Translations under genes and position numbers: made by a program | Part shown: positions 7,581 through 14,115 of the stretch, one piece after another | How the letters are laid out: each line of letters begins with the position of its first letter | Numbering within the stretch: the stretch's first letter is position 1 | NCBI GenBank assembly: GCA_022769845.1 | Contig: JALEIO010000079.1 | Coordinates: forward strand, 1-15,552 | Origin: Oscillospiraceae bacterium | GTDB taxonomy: Bacteria; Bacillota; Clostridia; UMGS1810 | Reading direction: 5' to 3' | DNA length: 15,552 nucleotides | The notes under the pieces: generated by a model | Databases searched by the model: none | The model's input: only the letters and a program-made list of their open reading frames with translations | Told to the model about the DNA's origin: nothing

Positions 7581-8377
7581 TTTTGCTCCTCCTTATTTGC
7601 AACAAACCTTGTTCCCTTTTTCTCGCCGTCAAAAATTTCATATAAAATATACGGATTTTTTCCATTTGCGATAATCATATCCGCTCCCGCCTCGGTTGCA
7701 ATTTTCGCCGCGTGAATTTTGGTAATCATACCTCCCGTGCCACGGTTTGAGCCTTCTTTTCCTGCACATTTTTCCGTTTTTTCATCAATTTTATACACAG
7801 TATCAATGATTTTTGCGTCAGGATTTGTTTTAGGATTTTTGTCGTAAAAACCGTCAATATCGGTAAGAATTATAAGCAAATCGGCGCCGACAAGCTTTGC
7901 AACATATGCCGAAAGTGTATCGTTATCGCCAAATTCCAGCTGTTCGGTAGAAATCGGGTCGTTCTCGTTGATAATTGGAATTGCCGACATCATAAAAAGG
8001 TTTTCAAGCGTGCATTTTGCGTTTTTGTAACGGTTTTCGTCATCAATAACGTCCTTTGTAAGCAAAAGCTGCGCAACGGTGTGACCATAATGCGAAAAGA
8101 GAGAGTCGTAAAAATTCATAAGCTCGCACTGTCCTATTGCAGCCAGCGCCTGCTTTTTTTCAAGCTCGTCAGGCTTTTTTGCATAGCCTACTTTTCCCAT
8201 TCCGACGCCCACAGCTCCGCTCGAAACAAGCACAATTTCAAGGCCTCTGTTTTTAAGATCAGCCAAAACCTTTACAAGCTTTTCGATTGTTCTTATGTTA
8301 AGGCTGCCGCTCTCGTATGTAAGCGTTGACGTTCCAACCTTTACAACCACTCTTTTTACATTGTCAAGATAATTCAT
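7577..8377 (-). CDS. proB: Glutamate 5-kinase, short form without PUA domain
   Basis: First and normally feedback-inhibited step of proline synthesis: ATP-dependent phosphorylation of glutamate. Amino-acid-kinase motifs are clear: VVVKVGTSTL (10-19), VLVSSGAVGVG (49-59), the FGDNDTLSA substrate loop, LTDIDGFYDKNP, and the GTGGMITKI nucleotide-binding loop. At 266 residues it consists of the kinase domain alone; the C-terminal PUA domain found in the E. coli enzyme is absent, as in several other Firmicutes. The AAGGAG ribosome binding site lies 6 bases before the ATG and may be masked by an RNA hairpin (8386-8402). It is followed by proA with a 4-base overlap. Confidence 0.97.
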   Translation of the reverse strand: MNYLDNVKRVVVKVGTSTLTYESGSLNIRTIEKLVKVLADLKNRGLEIVLVSSGAVGVGMGKVGYAKKPDELEKKQALAAIGQCELMNFYDSLFSHYGHTVAQLLLTKDVIDDENRYKNAKCTLENLFMMSAIPIINENDPISTEQLEFGDNDTLSAYVAKLVGADLLIILTDIDGFYDKNPKTNPDAKIIDTVYKIDEKTEKCAGKEGSNRGTGGMITKIHAAKIATEAGADMIIANGKNPYILYEIFDGEKKGTRFVANKEEQK

Positions 8378-8385
8378 TTTTTGCT

Positions 8386-8402
8386 CCTTATATCAAATAA
8401 GG
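8386..8402 (-). promoter_or_regulatory. Hairpin that can mask the proB ribosome binding site
   Basis: A perfect 6-bp inverted repeat, CCTTAT (8397-8402, minus sense) with ATAAGG (8386-8391) around a 5-base loop. The 3' arm contains the AAGG of the proB AAGGAG site (8384-8389). The 5' arm shares CCTT with the 3' arm of the larger hairpin at 8399-8430, so only one of the two can form at a time. Regulation is inferred. Confidence 0.4.
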
Positions 8403-8430
8403 GTTTCAAGGACAATGCCTCAAAACCCTT
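8399..8430 (-). promoter_or_regulatory. 13-bp RNA hairpin between the coiled-coil gene and proB
   Basis: In minus-strand RNA the arms 8418-8430 and 8399-8411 pair over 13 bp, with two adjacent U-G wobbles and a 6-base loop. On the plus strand the wobbles become C/A mismatches, so the structure belongs to the proBA transcript. It starts 8 bases after the stop codon of the upstream gene. The tail (ATTTGATATAAGG) is a poor U-tract, so it is a weak terminator at best. Confidence 0.55.
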
Positions 8431-8438
8431 GTTTTGTC

Positions 8439-8879
8439 TTATTTTCTTAAATCCGCCCTGCTTTTGTTAACGGATTCGCCCATTGCCTTTAATGTATTGT
8501 CAAGCTGCGACAGAAGGTTGTCGGAATACTCCAGCGTACCGATTCTTATATCTCTTGCGTTTTTCTGCGCTTTGGCAATAATCTCGTTCGCCTGCTCGTT
8601 TGCACGCTTTGTAATTTCATGCTCGTCCACCATAGAGATTATTTTCTGCTCGGCGTTTTTGATAATCAAATCTGCCTGTTTTTGTGCGTCGGCAAGAATT
8701 CTTGTTCTGTCCTCGGCAATGGATTTTGCCATTCTCACCTCGTCGGGAAGCTGAAGGCTTATATCGCCCACCAAATTCATAAGCTCCTCTTTATTGACAA
8801 ACGCCTTTTTTATCAGAGGTATTTCCAAGCTGCTGTCGATTTTTTCCTCCAATTCGCTTATAAGCTCTAAAATATCCAT
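8439..8879 (-). CDS. Uncharacterised coiled-coil protein
   Basis: A 146-residue soluble protein with no signal peptide or membrane segment. Residues 1-45 form an acidic, hydrophobic head with EIPLIKKAFVNKEELMNL (19-36). Residues 48-110 form a long Ala/Glu/Lys-rich helix with heptad-like spacing, reminiscent of F- or V-type ATPase b/E/H stalk subunits and of DivIVA-like proteins. Such similarity is typical of coiled coils and does not show ATPase function. The end (110-146) is shorter helical segments. The ATG has AGGAGG 5 bases upstream, and the gene follows coaD by 16 bases, in the rsmD-coaD unit. I cannot assign a function. A scaffold or division-site role would be a guess. Confidence 0.8.
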   Translation of the reverse strand: MDILELISELEEKIDSSLEIPLIKKAFVNKEELMNLVGDISLQLPDEVRMAKSIAEDRTRILADAQKQADLIIKNAEQKIISMVDEHEITKRANEQANEIIAKAQKNARDIRIGTLEYSDNLLSQLDNTLKAMGESVNKSRADLRK

Positions 8880-8895
8880 TTCATCCTCCTAATCT

Positions 8896-9393
8896 TCAGG
8901 CATTGTGCGCCCGATTTACAATATCCTTTACTATTCTTTCGTCCACAAGTCCGTCAAGGCTGCCGTTATAGCGCGCAACCTCTTTTACAATACTCGAACT
9001 TAAAAACGAATATTTTGCACTTGTCATCATAAACATTGTTTCAATGTTTTTTGCAAGCTTGTGATTCATAAGCGCCATCTGAAATTCATACTCAAAATCA
9101 GAGATTGCCCGAAGGCCTTTTATAATTACGTTAGCGCCTTTTTGCTCCATATATTCAACCAAAAGTCCTGAAAATGTATCAACATAAACGTTGTCATAAT
9201 CGCCGGTTATGCGTTCTATAAGCTCCATACGCTCGCTGATTGTAAACATAGGCGCCGTCTTTGCGCTGTTTTTCAAAACCGCAACATAAACTCTGTCAAA
9301 AATCTTTGACGCACGCTTTATGATGTCGGTATGCCCGTTTGTTATCGGGTCGAAGCTTCCCGGATAAACTGCGATATTTAATTTTTTGTCCAT
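8896..9393 (-). CDS. coaD: Phosphopantetheine adenylyltransferase
   Basis: Penultimate step of coenzyme A synthesis: transfers AMP from ATP to 4'-phosphopantetheine, giving dephospho-CoA. The 165 residues match the bacterial CoaD length (about 160). Motifs seen: YPGSFDPITNGHTD (10-23) with the nucleotidyltransferase T-x-G-H signature at 18-21, the GLRAISDFEYEFQMA segment that contacts substrate, and the SFLSSSIVKEVARYNG adenylate-binding motif near the C-terminus. AAGGA precedes the ATG. It lies 12 bases downstream of rsmD, a common bacterial pairing. Confidence 0.98.
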   Translation of the reverse strand: MDKKLNIAVYPGSFDPITNGHTDIIKRASKIFDRVYVAVLKNSAKTAPMFTISERMELIERITGDYDNVYVDTFSGLLVEYMEQKGANVIIKGLRAISDFEYEFQMALMNHKLAKNIETMFMMTSAKYSFLSSSIVKEVARYNGSLDGLVDERIVKDIVNRAHNA

Positions 9394-9405
9394 AATAATC
9401 CTTCT

Positions 9406-9966
9406 TTATTGCGCCATAAGAATATAAAGCTTAACTCTGCCGTATTTTTTCTCTTTTAAAAGCGAAAAGCAGCCGCATAAATTTTTTTCTGCGATTAATT
9501 CCGAAATTTTTTCGTTTGCGTCAGCCTCAAGCGCTATTACAGCATTTTCGTTTAAAACATTTTTTTCGCTCATAAGCTTTAAACACTCGCCGTAAACGCC
9601 TGCTTTATACGGCGGGTCAAGAAAAACAAGGTCGAATTTATCGGTGCATCCCGACAAAAATTTTGCAAAATCCACTGTTTTTACGGTGCTTTTTTCGCTA
9701 AAGCGCGCTTTATTTATATTTGCCTCGATTATATTTCTGCACTTTGGATTTTTGTCAACAAATGTGCATTTTTTTGCACCGCGGCTTAAAGCCTCAAGCC
9801 CGAGAGCACCGCTGCCCGAAAATAAGTCAAGCACATTTTTTTCTTCAATATAAGGCATTAGCATTGAAAAAAGCGGCTCTTTTACTCTGTCAAGCGTGGG
9901 GCGTGTATCAAGGCCGTCAAGCGACAAAAGCTTAAGTCCTCTTGCTGCGCCTGCAATAATCCTCAA
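9406..9966 (-). CDS. rsmD: 16S rRNA (guanine-966-N2)-methyltransferase
   Basis: SAM-dependent methyltransferase that modifies G966 of 16S rRNA in the assembling small subunit. I start it at the TTG at 9966, giving 186 residues that begin MRIIAGAARG, the standard family N-terminus. GGGAGGT lies 6 bases before this TTG, while an upstream in-frame ATG at 10011 falls at the predicted transcription start and cannot be used. The SAM-binding motif I is LDLFSGSGALGLEAL (46-60), and the catalytic DPPY motif is at 117-120. First gene of the unit that continues with coaD, the coiled-coil protein and probably proBA. Confidence 0.95.
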   Translation of the reverse strand: MRIIAGAARGLKLLSLDGLDTRPTLDRVKEPLFSMLMPYIEEKNVLDLFSGSGALGLEALSRGAKKCTFVDKNPKCRNIIEANINKARFSEKSTVKTVDFAKFLSGCTDKFDLVFLDPPYKAGVYGECLKLMSEKNVLNENAVIALEADANEKISELIAEKNLCGCFSLLKEKKYGRVKLYILMAQ

Positions 9967-10016
9967 ATTAAGACCTCCCGCAAAGCAAATAACAGACAAA
10001 TTATTATACATTGTAT

Positions 10017-10045
10017 ATTATATATTTTTTGTCGCATAATGTCAA
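10017..10045 (-). promoter_or_regulatory. Consensus sigma-A promoter of the rsmD unit
   Basis: On the minus strand TTGACA (10040-10045) and TATAAT (10017-10022) are exactly 17 bases apart: a perfect match to the housekeeping consensus. Transcription should start near 10010, about 43 bases before the rsmD TTG, which supports the start chosen there. Confidence 0.85.
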
Positions 10046-10079
10046 GCATTTGACGCTATTTTGTTAAAAATTACAAAAG

Positions 10080-10111
10080 ACCCGCCGCAAATAACTCGAT
10101 TTACAGCAGGC
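10080..10111 (-). terminator. Terminator after the DUF4364 gene
   Basis: In minus-strand RNA the arms 10099-10111 and 10080-10092 pair over 13 bp around a 6-base loop, followed by CTTTTGT and more U-rich sequence. Five pairs are G-U wobbles that become mismatches on the plus strand, so the terminator acts on one strand only. It ends the DUF4364 transcript before the rsmD promoter. Confidence 0.7.
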
Positions 10112-10132
10112 CTTTTAGGCTTTTTTATTTAT

Positions 10133-10669
10133 TCAATCTAATTTACTGCACATAATTTCAAGAATTTTCTGATAAATTTCCTCATAATGTTCCTTAAAAT
10201 ATGCCGCGCATTTTTTCGCCGTTTCTCTGTTTCCGACATTAAGCGCAAGGTCCAAAAGCTTTTCGCCGTTTTCGTTTATTTCGCACTTTGCCATAAACAC
10301 TCTTTCGCTTATCGGCAAAATGTCCGCTTTAATTTCCGACTCAAACTTAACGCGCTTATTGACCTCGTCCACTGCGTCCAAAAGCTTTTCGCGGACGCTG
10401 TACGGAATTGATTTGTAAAAATAATTAATATTTGTTATACCCGTATCGGTAATGGTATAAACCGTATCGCCGTCAAACGAAACCTCCTTTAAGCTTCCGT
10501 TGTCAATAAGAAGATAGGTAATATGACCAATCTCAAAAAAGTTAGTTTTAACGGCGGAACCGACTATATTATGCAAAAGAGGAGCAGTAGCCCCCGTTTT
10601 CAAGTTTTTAATAACGTAAAGCACCGAAAGCTCAAGCTCATATTCGGTGGGACGATATAAAAAATCCAC
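10133..10669 (-). CDS. DUF4364 family protein
   Basis: 178 residues, cytoplasmic. It matches the clostridial DUF4364 family in length and layout: an N-terminal winged-helix-like domain (about 8-75, with LSVLYVIKNL, IGHITYLLIDNGSL and TITDTGITNINYF as helix, helix and wing) and a C-terminal part with a predicted strand-rich then helical region (about 90-178). The fold suggests DNA binding or regulation, but the family has no established role. The start is uncertain: GTG at 10669 is 15 bases from AAGGAG, while an in-frame ATT at 10678 has ideal 6-base spacing. It follows the HPr-like gene after about 96 bases that contain hairpins. I see no own promoter. Confidence 0.8.
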   Translation of the reverse strand: MDFLYRPTEYELELSVLYVIKNLKTGATAPLLHNIVGSAVKTNFFEIGHITYLLIDNGSLKEVSFDGDTVYTITDTGITNINYFYKSIPYSVREKLLDAVDEVNKRVKFESEIKADILPISERVFMAKCEINENGEKLLDLALNVGNRETAKKCAAYFKEHYEEIYQKILEIMCSKLD

Positions 10670-10710
10670 TGTTAAAATTGCCCGCTCCTTAATAATTTTT
10701 AAAAATCAGC

Positions 10711-10738
10711 GCTTTTGAATATTTAAGCGTTCAAAAGC
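10711..10738 (-). repeat. 9-bp inverted repeat in the leader of the DUF4364 gene
   Basis: GCTTTTGAA (10711-10719) and TTCAAAAGC (10730-10738) are perfect inverted copies with a 10-base loop. In minus-strand RNA the hairpin is followed four bases on by five U residues, so it may be a second terminator behind the one at 10741-10766, or part of an attenuator controlling read-through into the DUF4364 gene. A competing 5-bp pairing (CGCTT with AAGCG) exists inside it. Confidence 0.5.
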
Positions 10739-10740
10739 AA

Positions 10741-10766
10741 AAAACAGCCGTTAACACAGCTGTTTT
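10741..10766 (-). terminator. Terminator after the HPr-like gene
   Basis: Perfect 8-bp arms (10759-10766 and 10741-10748) with a 10-base loop, followed on the minus strand by a run of U (GCTGTTTTTTGC). The hairpin starts at the stop codon of the HPr-like gene. Confidence 0.75.
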
Positions 10767-10996
10767 CAGTCAACAATATACGGTTTAAGCTCATTGAGCA
10801 AATCGTCGCAGCCGTCACTGTGAACTTCTGCCTTAATCGGTTTTGTAAGGTCAAGACTGAAAATGCCCATAATCGATTTAGCGTCAACCACATATCTGCC
10901 TGATGTCAAATCCATTTCATAATCATATCTGTTAACGATATTTACAAAATTCTTAACATCATTAATTTGGTTTAATTCAATATTGAATACTTTCAT
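10766..10996 (-). CDS. HPr-like protein lacking the phosphorylatable histidine
   Basis: 76 residues. The segment AKSIMGIFSL (39-48) matches the region around Ser46 of HPr, so Ser41 is the equivalent regulatory serine. A gapless alignment from there puts Gln10 at the position of the PEP-dependent His15, and the G-x-H-A-R-P active-site loop is missing. The protein therefore cannot carry phosphate as PTS HPr does. B. subtilis Crh also has Gln at this site and works only through Ser46 phosphorylation in catabolite control, but Crh keeps the ARP residues. A regulatory role via HPr kinase is possible; loss of all phosphorylation is also possible. It has a good promoter, a GGGGGGAG ribosome binding site, and its own terminator. 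Confidence 0.82.
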   Translation of the reverse strand: MKVFNIELNQINDVKNFVNIVNRYDYEMDLTSGRYVVDAKSIMGIFSLDLTKPIKAEVHSDGCDDLLNELKPYIVD

Positions 10997-11028
10997 TTAA
11001 AACTCCCCCCTTCTTCCTTTATATGCTA

Positions 11029-11057
11029 ATAATACCTCAAAATGTTTGTAAAGTCAA
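11029..11057 (-). promoter_or_regulatory. Promoter of the HPr-like gene
   Basis: On the minus strand TTGACT (11052-11057) lies 17 bases from TATTAT (11029-11034). It is divergent from the mtaB promoter, with the two -35 elements 35 bases apart. Confidence 0.75.
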
Positions 11058-11092
11058 TAAAAAAGTATATTAAATTTATTTTTGTAATTTAA

Positions 11093-11121
11093 TTGCAATA
11101 AATCTTGTGATAGTGTATAAT
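11093..11121 (+). promoter_or_regulatory. Promoter of mtaB
   Basis: TTGCAA (11093-11098) and TATAAT (11116-11121) are 17 bases apart, about 37 bases before the mtaB ATG. Confidence 0.7.
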
Positions 11122-11158
11122 AAACCTAACAAAAATTTGTAAAGGATGTAGCAAAATT

Positions 11159-12445
11159 ATGAAAACCGTTGCATTTTACACCTTGGGCTGCAAGGTAAAT
11201 CAATACGAAACCGAGGCAATGAGCGAAATTTTTTCAAAAAACGGATATATCGTATCGTCATTTGATTCGGTATGCGACGTTTATGTTATAAATACCTGTA
11301 CGGTAACGAGTATCGGCGACAGAAAATCACGCCAGATGATAAGAAGGGCAAGGCATCTTAACCCGAACGCAATCGTTGCAGTGGTAGGCTGTTATTCACA
11401 GGTGTCACCCGACGAGGTCGCAAAAATTGAGGGCGTAAACATAATTCTAGGTACAAAGGACAGAAAAAACCTTTGCGAAATGGTGGAAAAAATGCTGCCG
11501 AGCGATAAAATTTCCGACGTTGAAAACGCACTTAAAAACCGCGAATACGAGGAGCTTGAAATAAAGGAATACGCAGAAAAAACACGCGCGTTTGTAAAAA
11601 TCGAGGACGGCTGCAATGAGTTTTGCACTTACTGCATAATTCCGTTTGCGCGCGGCCCGGTGCGCAGCAGAAAGCTTGAAAACATTATAAAAGAGGTTGA
11701 GTTTTTAGCTGAAAAGGGCTTTTGCGAGGTTGTGCTTACCGGTATTCATATTGCGTCATACGGCAAGGATTTAAACGGAATTACGCTTGCCGATGTTGTA
11801 TGTGCCGTATCAAAGATTGACGGCATAAGCAGAATACGTTTAGGCTCGCTTGAACCGCGGATTTTGACAGAGGATTTTATCAAAAAAATTGCGGAGACAA
11901 AAAAAGTATGCGGTCATTTTCACATATCGCTCCAAAGCGGCTGCGACGATACGCTTAAGCGAATGAATCGCAAATATACCACCGAAGAATACGAAAATTC
12001 GGTAAAGCTTTTGCGCAAATATTTTGTAAATCCTGCAATCGCAACTGATATTATGGTAGGATTTCCCGGAGAAACGGACGAAGAATTTGAAAAATCGCTT
12101 GCATTTATGAAAAAAATTGCTTTTGCCGACGCACACGTTTTTTCGTATTCAAACCGCAAGGGCACAAAAGCAGACGTTATGGAAAATCAAATTGACCCGC
12201 AAACAAAAGAGCTCCGCCACAAAAAAATGGAAAAAACAGTGGCAGAGCTTAAAAACAAATATTTGCAGTGTATGGTCGGCACAACGCTGAACGTTCTTTT
12301 TGAACAGGAAATTTCGCCAAATGTTTATGAGGGTACAGCGGAAAATTATGTTAAAGTGCTTGCAAAAAGCGAAGTTAACCTTTCAAAATTGTGCAGAACC
12401 GTAAAAATAGAAAAAATCGAAAACGGCTTTGCAATCGGTGAGTAA
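11159..12445 (+). CDS. mtaB: tRNA t6A37 C2-methylthiotransferase
   Basis: Radical SAM enzyme that adds a methylthio group to N6-threonylcarbamoyladenosine-37 in tRNAs reading ANN codons. The 428 residues show the three methylthiotransferase domains. The N-terminal part begins FYTLGCKVNQYETE, with auxiliary cluster cysteines Cys11, Cys47 (INTCTVT) and Cys78 (VVGCYSQ). The radical SAM core carries C-x3-C-x2-C at Cys152, Cys156 and Cys159 (CNEFCTYCIIPFARG). The C-terminal TRAM-type domain covers about 366-428. TLGCKVNQYE marks MtaB rather than MiaB or RimO. AAAGGATG lies about 11 bases before the ATG. The gene is a single unit that ends 5 bases before the end of the facing deacetylase gene, with no terminator visible between them. 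Confidence 0.96.
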   Translation: MKTVAFYTLGCKVNQYETEAMSEIFSKNGYIVSSFDSVCDVYVINTCTVTSIGDRKSRQMIRRARHLNPNAIVAVVGCYSQVSPDEVAKIEGVNIILGTKDRKNLCEMVEKMLPSDKISDVENALKNREYEELEIKEYAEKTRAFVKIEDGCNEFCTYCIIPFARGPVRSRKLENIIKEVEFLAEKGFCEVVLTGIHIASYGKDLNGITLADVVCAVSKIDGISRIRLGSLEPRILTEDFIKKIAETKKVCGHFHISLQSGCDDTLKRMNRKYTTEEYENSVKLLRKYFVNPAIATDIMVGFPGETDEEFEKSLAFMKKIAFADAHVFSYSNRKGTKADVMENQIDPQTKELRHKKMEKTVAELKNKYLQCMVGTTLNVLFEQEISPNVYEGTAENYVKVLAKSEVNLSKLCRTVKIEKIENGFAIGE

Positions 12446-12450
12446 ATTTA

Positions 12451-14016
12451 TTACTTATCCCCCAATTCAAACGCTTTTACGGTATATCCGTGATAGCGAA
12501 AATCGTCTATAACATCACCCAAAATCTCGGTGTTTGTCTTGGACACGGCGTGCAGAAGAAAAATTCCGCCGCCGTGTATTTTTTTTGCAATAAGATTTTT
12601 TGCATACGCTTTATCGGGTTGATTATCCGCAAGCCAATCGCGGTACGCAAAACTCCACAGCATTGTTTTATATCCGAGCTTTTGCGCAATCGCAAGGCTT
12701 CGCTCGCTGTATTCGCCCATCGGAGGGCGGAAAAGATACATTTCATAGTCAAAATTTTCGCGCATATATTTATGCAAATTTATAATCTCGTTTGCACAGT
12801 CGGCATCCGATAAGGTCGGCATTGAATAATGGTTCACACTGTGATTTCCGACAACGTGGCCTTCATCAATCATACGGCGAATAAGATCGGGGTTTTTCTT
12901 TGCATAATCCATTGTAACAAAAAACACCGCAGTGCAGTTTTTTTCTTTTAAAACGTCCAGAATTTTGGAGGTATATCCGTTTTCATAACCCTCGTCAAAG
13001 GTAAGATAAATTTTGTCGCTCTTTTCACCTATAAACAGTGCACCGAGATTTTTGTACTGCTCCTGAAGCGAAACCGCCGTTAAAGGACGGTTGTCGGAAT
13101 CCACCGCATTGCCCTGTCCGTAGCCGTTTTTAACGGTTGAATAATTTGCAACATCGTCAAACGAAAGCGGAAGGTCTATATTTTTATTTATAAATGAAGA
13201 ATTCGTATTCTCATCACCGATATACCTAACGCCGCTTGAGGTGACAAAATCAAGCTTTAAACCGCAATCTGATTTTGTGCCCAGTACAACAATCTTTCCG
13301 CCCGCGTCAACATTTGAAAGCTCGGCATTTTTGGCATTTTCGCCGATAATAATATTTTCTCCCACCGTCATATCGCTCAAAACAACGTTTTCGCCGTTTA
13401 TAACAACGCTTTTGTCACAGTTTATGGAAAATCTGCCGCTGCCGAAATAGTCTGTTGAAATAAGATGATTTATAATATATACCGTTTCCGCTCTTGTTAT
13501 AGGGTCGCGAAGGTCGGTGTCAAAAAAAGAATTCGGAAGCGCAAACCGCTTTGCAACAGCGCTTACATACTCTGTCGCCCAGTTGTCATAGCTTGCGTCA
13601 GTGTATATATACTCCGTTTCGCCGTCTATGTAAAAGGCCTTTGCAATAAGGCACAGCGCCTCTTGTTTTGAAATATTTGCGTCCGCGTAAATTCTCCCCT
13701 CGCCGTCTCCCTGCATAATGTTAAGCCTGTTTAAACACAAAATTGCGTCGGTGTACCAAGTGTCGTCAAGGTCAAAAAAATTGTTTTCTCCCCTTTGATT
13801 AAGGCAAAAAATACGGTTTAAAATTACTGCCGCTTCGCCGCGCGTAATAAAATTATCGGGGCAAAATTTTCCCTCATATCCTTCAATTATTCCGCTTTGC
13901 GAAAGCTTTTCTATATCCGCTTTTGCCCAGTGCGACTCGATATCGTCATAAACAGCCGCAAAAGCACAGGTATTAAAAATCAGAATAACGGCTAAAATAA
14001 TACAAATTTTTTTCAT
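12451..14016 (-). CDS. SLH-anchored PdaA-like polysaccharide deacetylase
   Basis: Predicted cell-surface de-N-acetylase acting on peptidoglycan or a wall polysaccharide. Signal peptide 1-20. Three SLH domains follow (about 23-70, 80-130, 138-188; conserved features such as SHWA, GII-GY and ITRGEAA), which bind secondary wall polymer. Next comes a strand-rich, Asn/Gly-rich region (about 195-280) with beta-helix-like spacing, a linker, and a carbohydrate esterase 4 domain (about 335-515). CE4 motifs: TFDEGYENGYT (339-349), GNHSVNH with metal-ligand candidates His392 and His396, RPPMGEYSER (430-439), and LLHAVS with His489. ENGYT and the RPPMGEYS...LWSFAYRDW stretch point to the PdaA (muramic-lactam) branch. 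The first motif has Asp-Glu where classical CE4 enzymes have Asp-Asp and PdaA has Asp-Asn. The ATG has AAGGAGG 7 bases upstream. Confidence 0.93.
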   Translation of the reverse strand: MKKICIILAVILIFNTCAFAAVYDDIESHWAKADIEKLSQSGIIEGYEGKFCPDNFITRGEAAVILNRIFCLNQRGENNFFDLDDTWYTDAILCLNRLNIMQGDGEGRIYADANISKQEALCLIAKAFYIDGETEYIYTDASYDNWATEYVSAVAKRFALPNSFFDTDLRDPITRAETVYIINHLISTDYFGSGRFSINCDKSVVINGENVVLSDMTVGENIIIGENAKNAELSNVDAGGKIVVLGTKSDCGLKLDFVTSSGVRYIGDENTNSSFINKNIDLPLSFDDVANYSTVKNGYGQGNAVDSDNRPLTAVSLQEQYKNLGALFIGEKSDKIYLTFDEGYENGYTSKILDVLKEKNCTAVFFVTMDYAKKNPDLIRRMIDEGHVVGNHSVNHYSMPTLSDADCANEIINLHKYMRENFDYEMYLFRPPMGEYSERSLAIAQKLGYKTMLWSFAYRDWLADNQPDKAYAKNLIAKKIHGGGIFLLHAVSKTNTEILGDVIDDFRYHGYTVKAFELGDK

Positions 14017-14034
14017 CTTATCCCCTCCTTATCT

Positions 14035-14059
14035 TATTTTAACATTTCACGTTAAAATA
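14035..14059. repeat. Perfect 9-bp dyad upstream of the deacetylase gene
   Basis: TATTTTAAC (14035-14043) and GTTAAAATA (14051-14059) are exact inverted copies with the spacer ATTTCAC. The dyad covers the possible -10 of the deacetylase promoter (14036-14041) and ends 28 bases before the mltG -35. It looks like an operator for a dimeric regulator; on neither strand is it followed by a U-tract. Confidence 0.55.
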
Positions 14060-14064
14060 CACAA
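14036..14064 (-). promoter_or_regulatory. Possible promoter of the deacetylase gene
   Basis: On the minus strand TTGTGT (14059-14064) lies 17 bases from TAAAAT (14036-14041), with TGT before the -10. The predicted start would fall at the edge of the AAGGAGG site (14024-14030), which is unusually close, so the true start may lie elsewhere. Confidence 0.3.
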
Positions 14065-14086
14065 CACATTTTTAAAATTAATTATG

Positions 14087-14115
14087 TTGAATTTTATGAC
14101 AAAATATGGTATAAT
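14087..14115 (+). promoter_or_regulatory. Promoter of mltG
   Basis: TTGAAT (14087-14092) and TATAAT (14110-14115) are 17 bases apart, with TGG forming an extended -10. An in-frame ATG at 14084 lies upstream of this promoter, which supports starting mltG at 14147. Confidence 0.8.

Noticed and set aside
8387..8415. Promoter-like TTGTCC-N17-TATAAG on the minus strand before proB
   Set aside because: Its -10 overlaps the proB ribosome binding site, so a transcript from it would lack that site. The hairpin explanation of the same bases fits better.
8378..8438. T-box or other riboswitch for proBA, as in B. subtilis
   Set aside because: The gap is only 61 bases, too short for a T-box, and I saw no specifier or T-box motif.
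9967..10011. Longer rsmD starting at ATG 10011
   Set aside because: It falls at the predicted transcription start, has no ribosome binding site, and adds 15 residues before the standard MRIIAG start.
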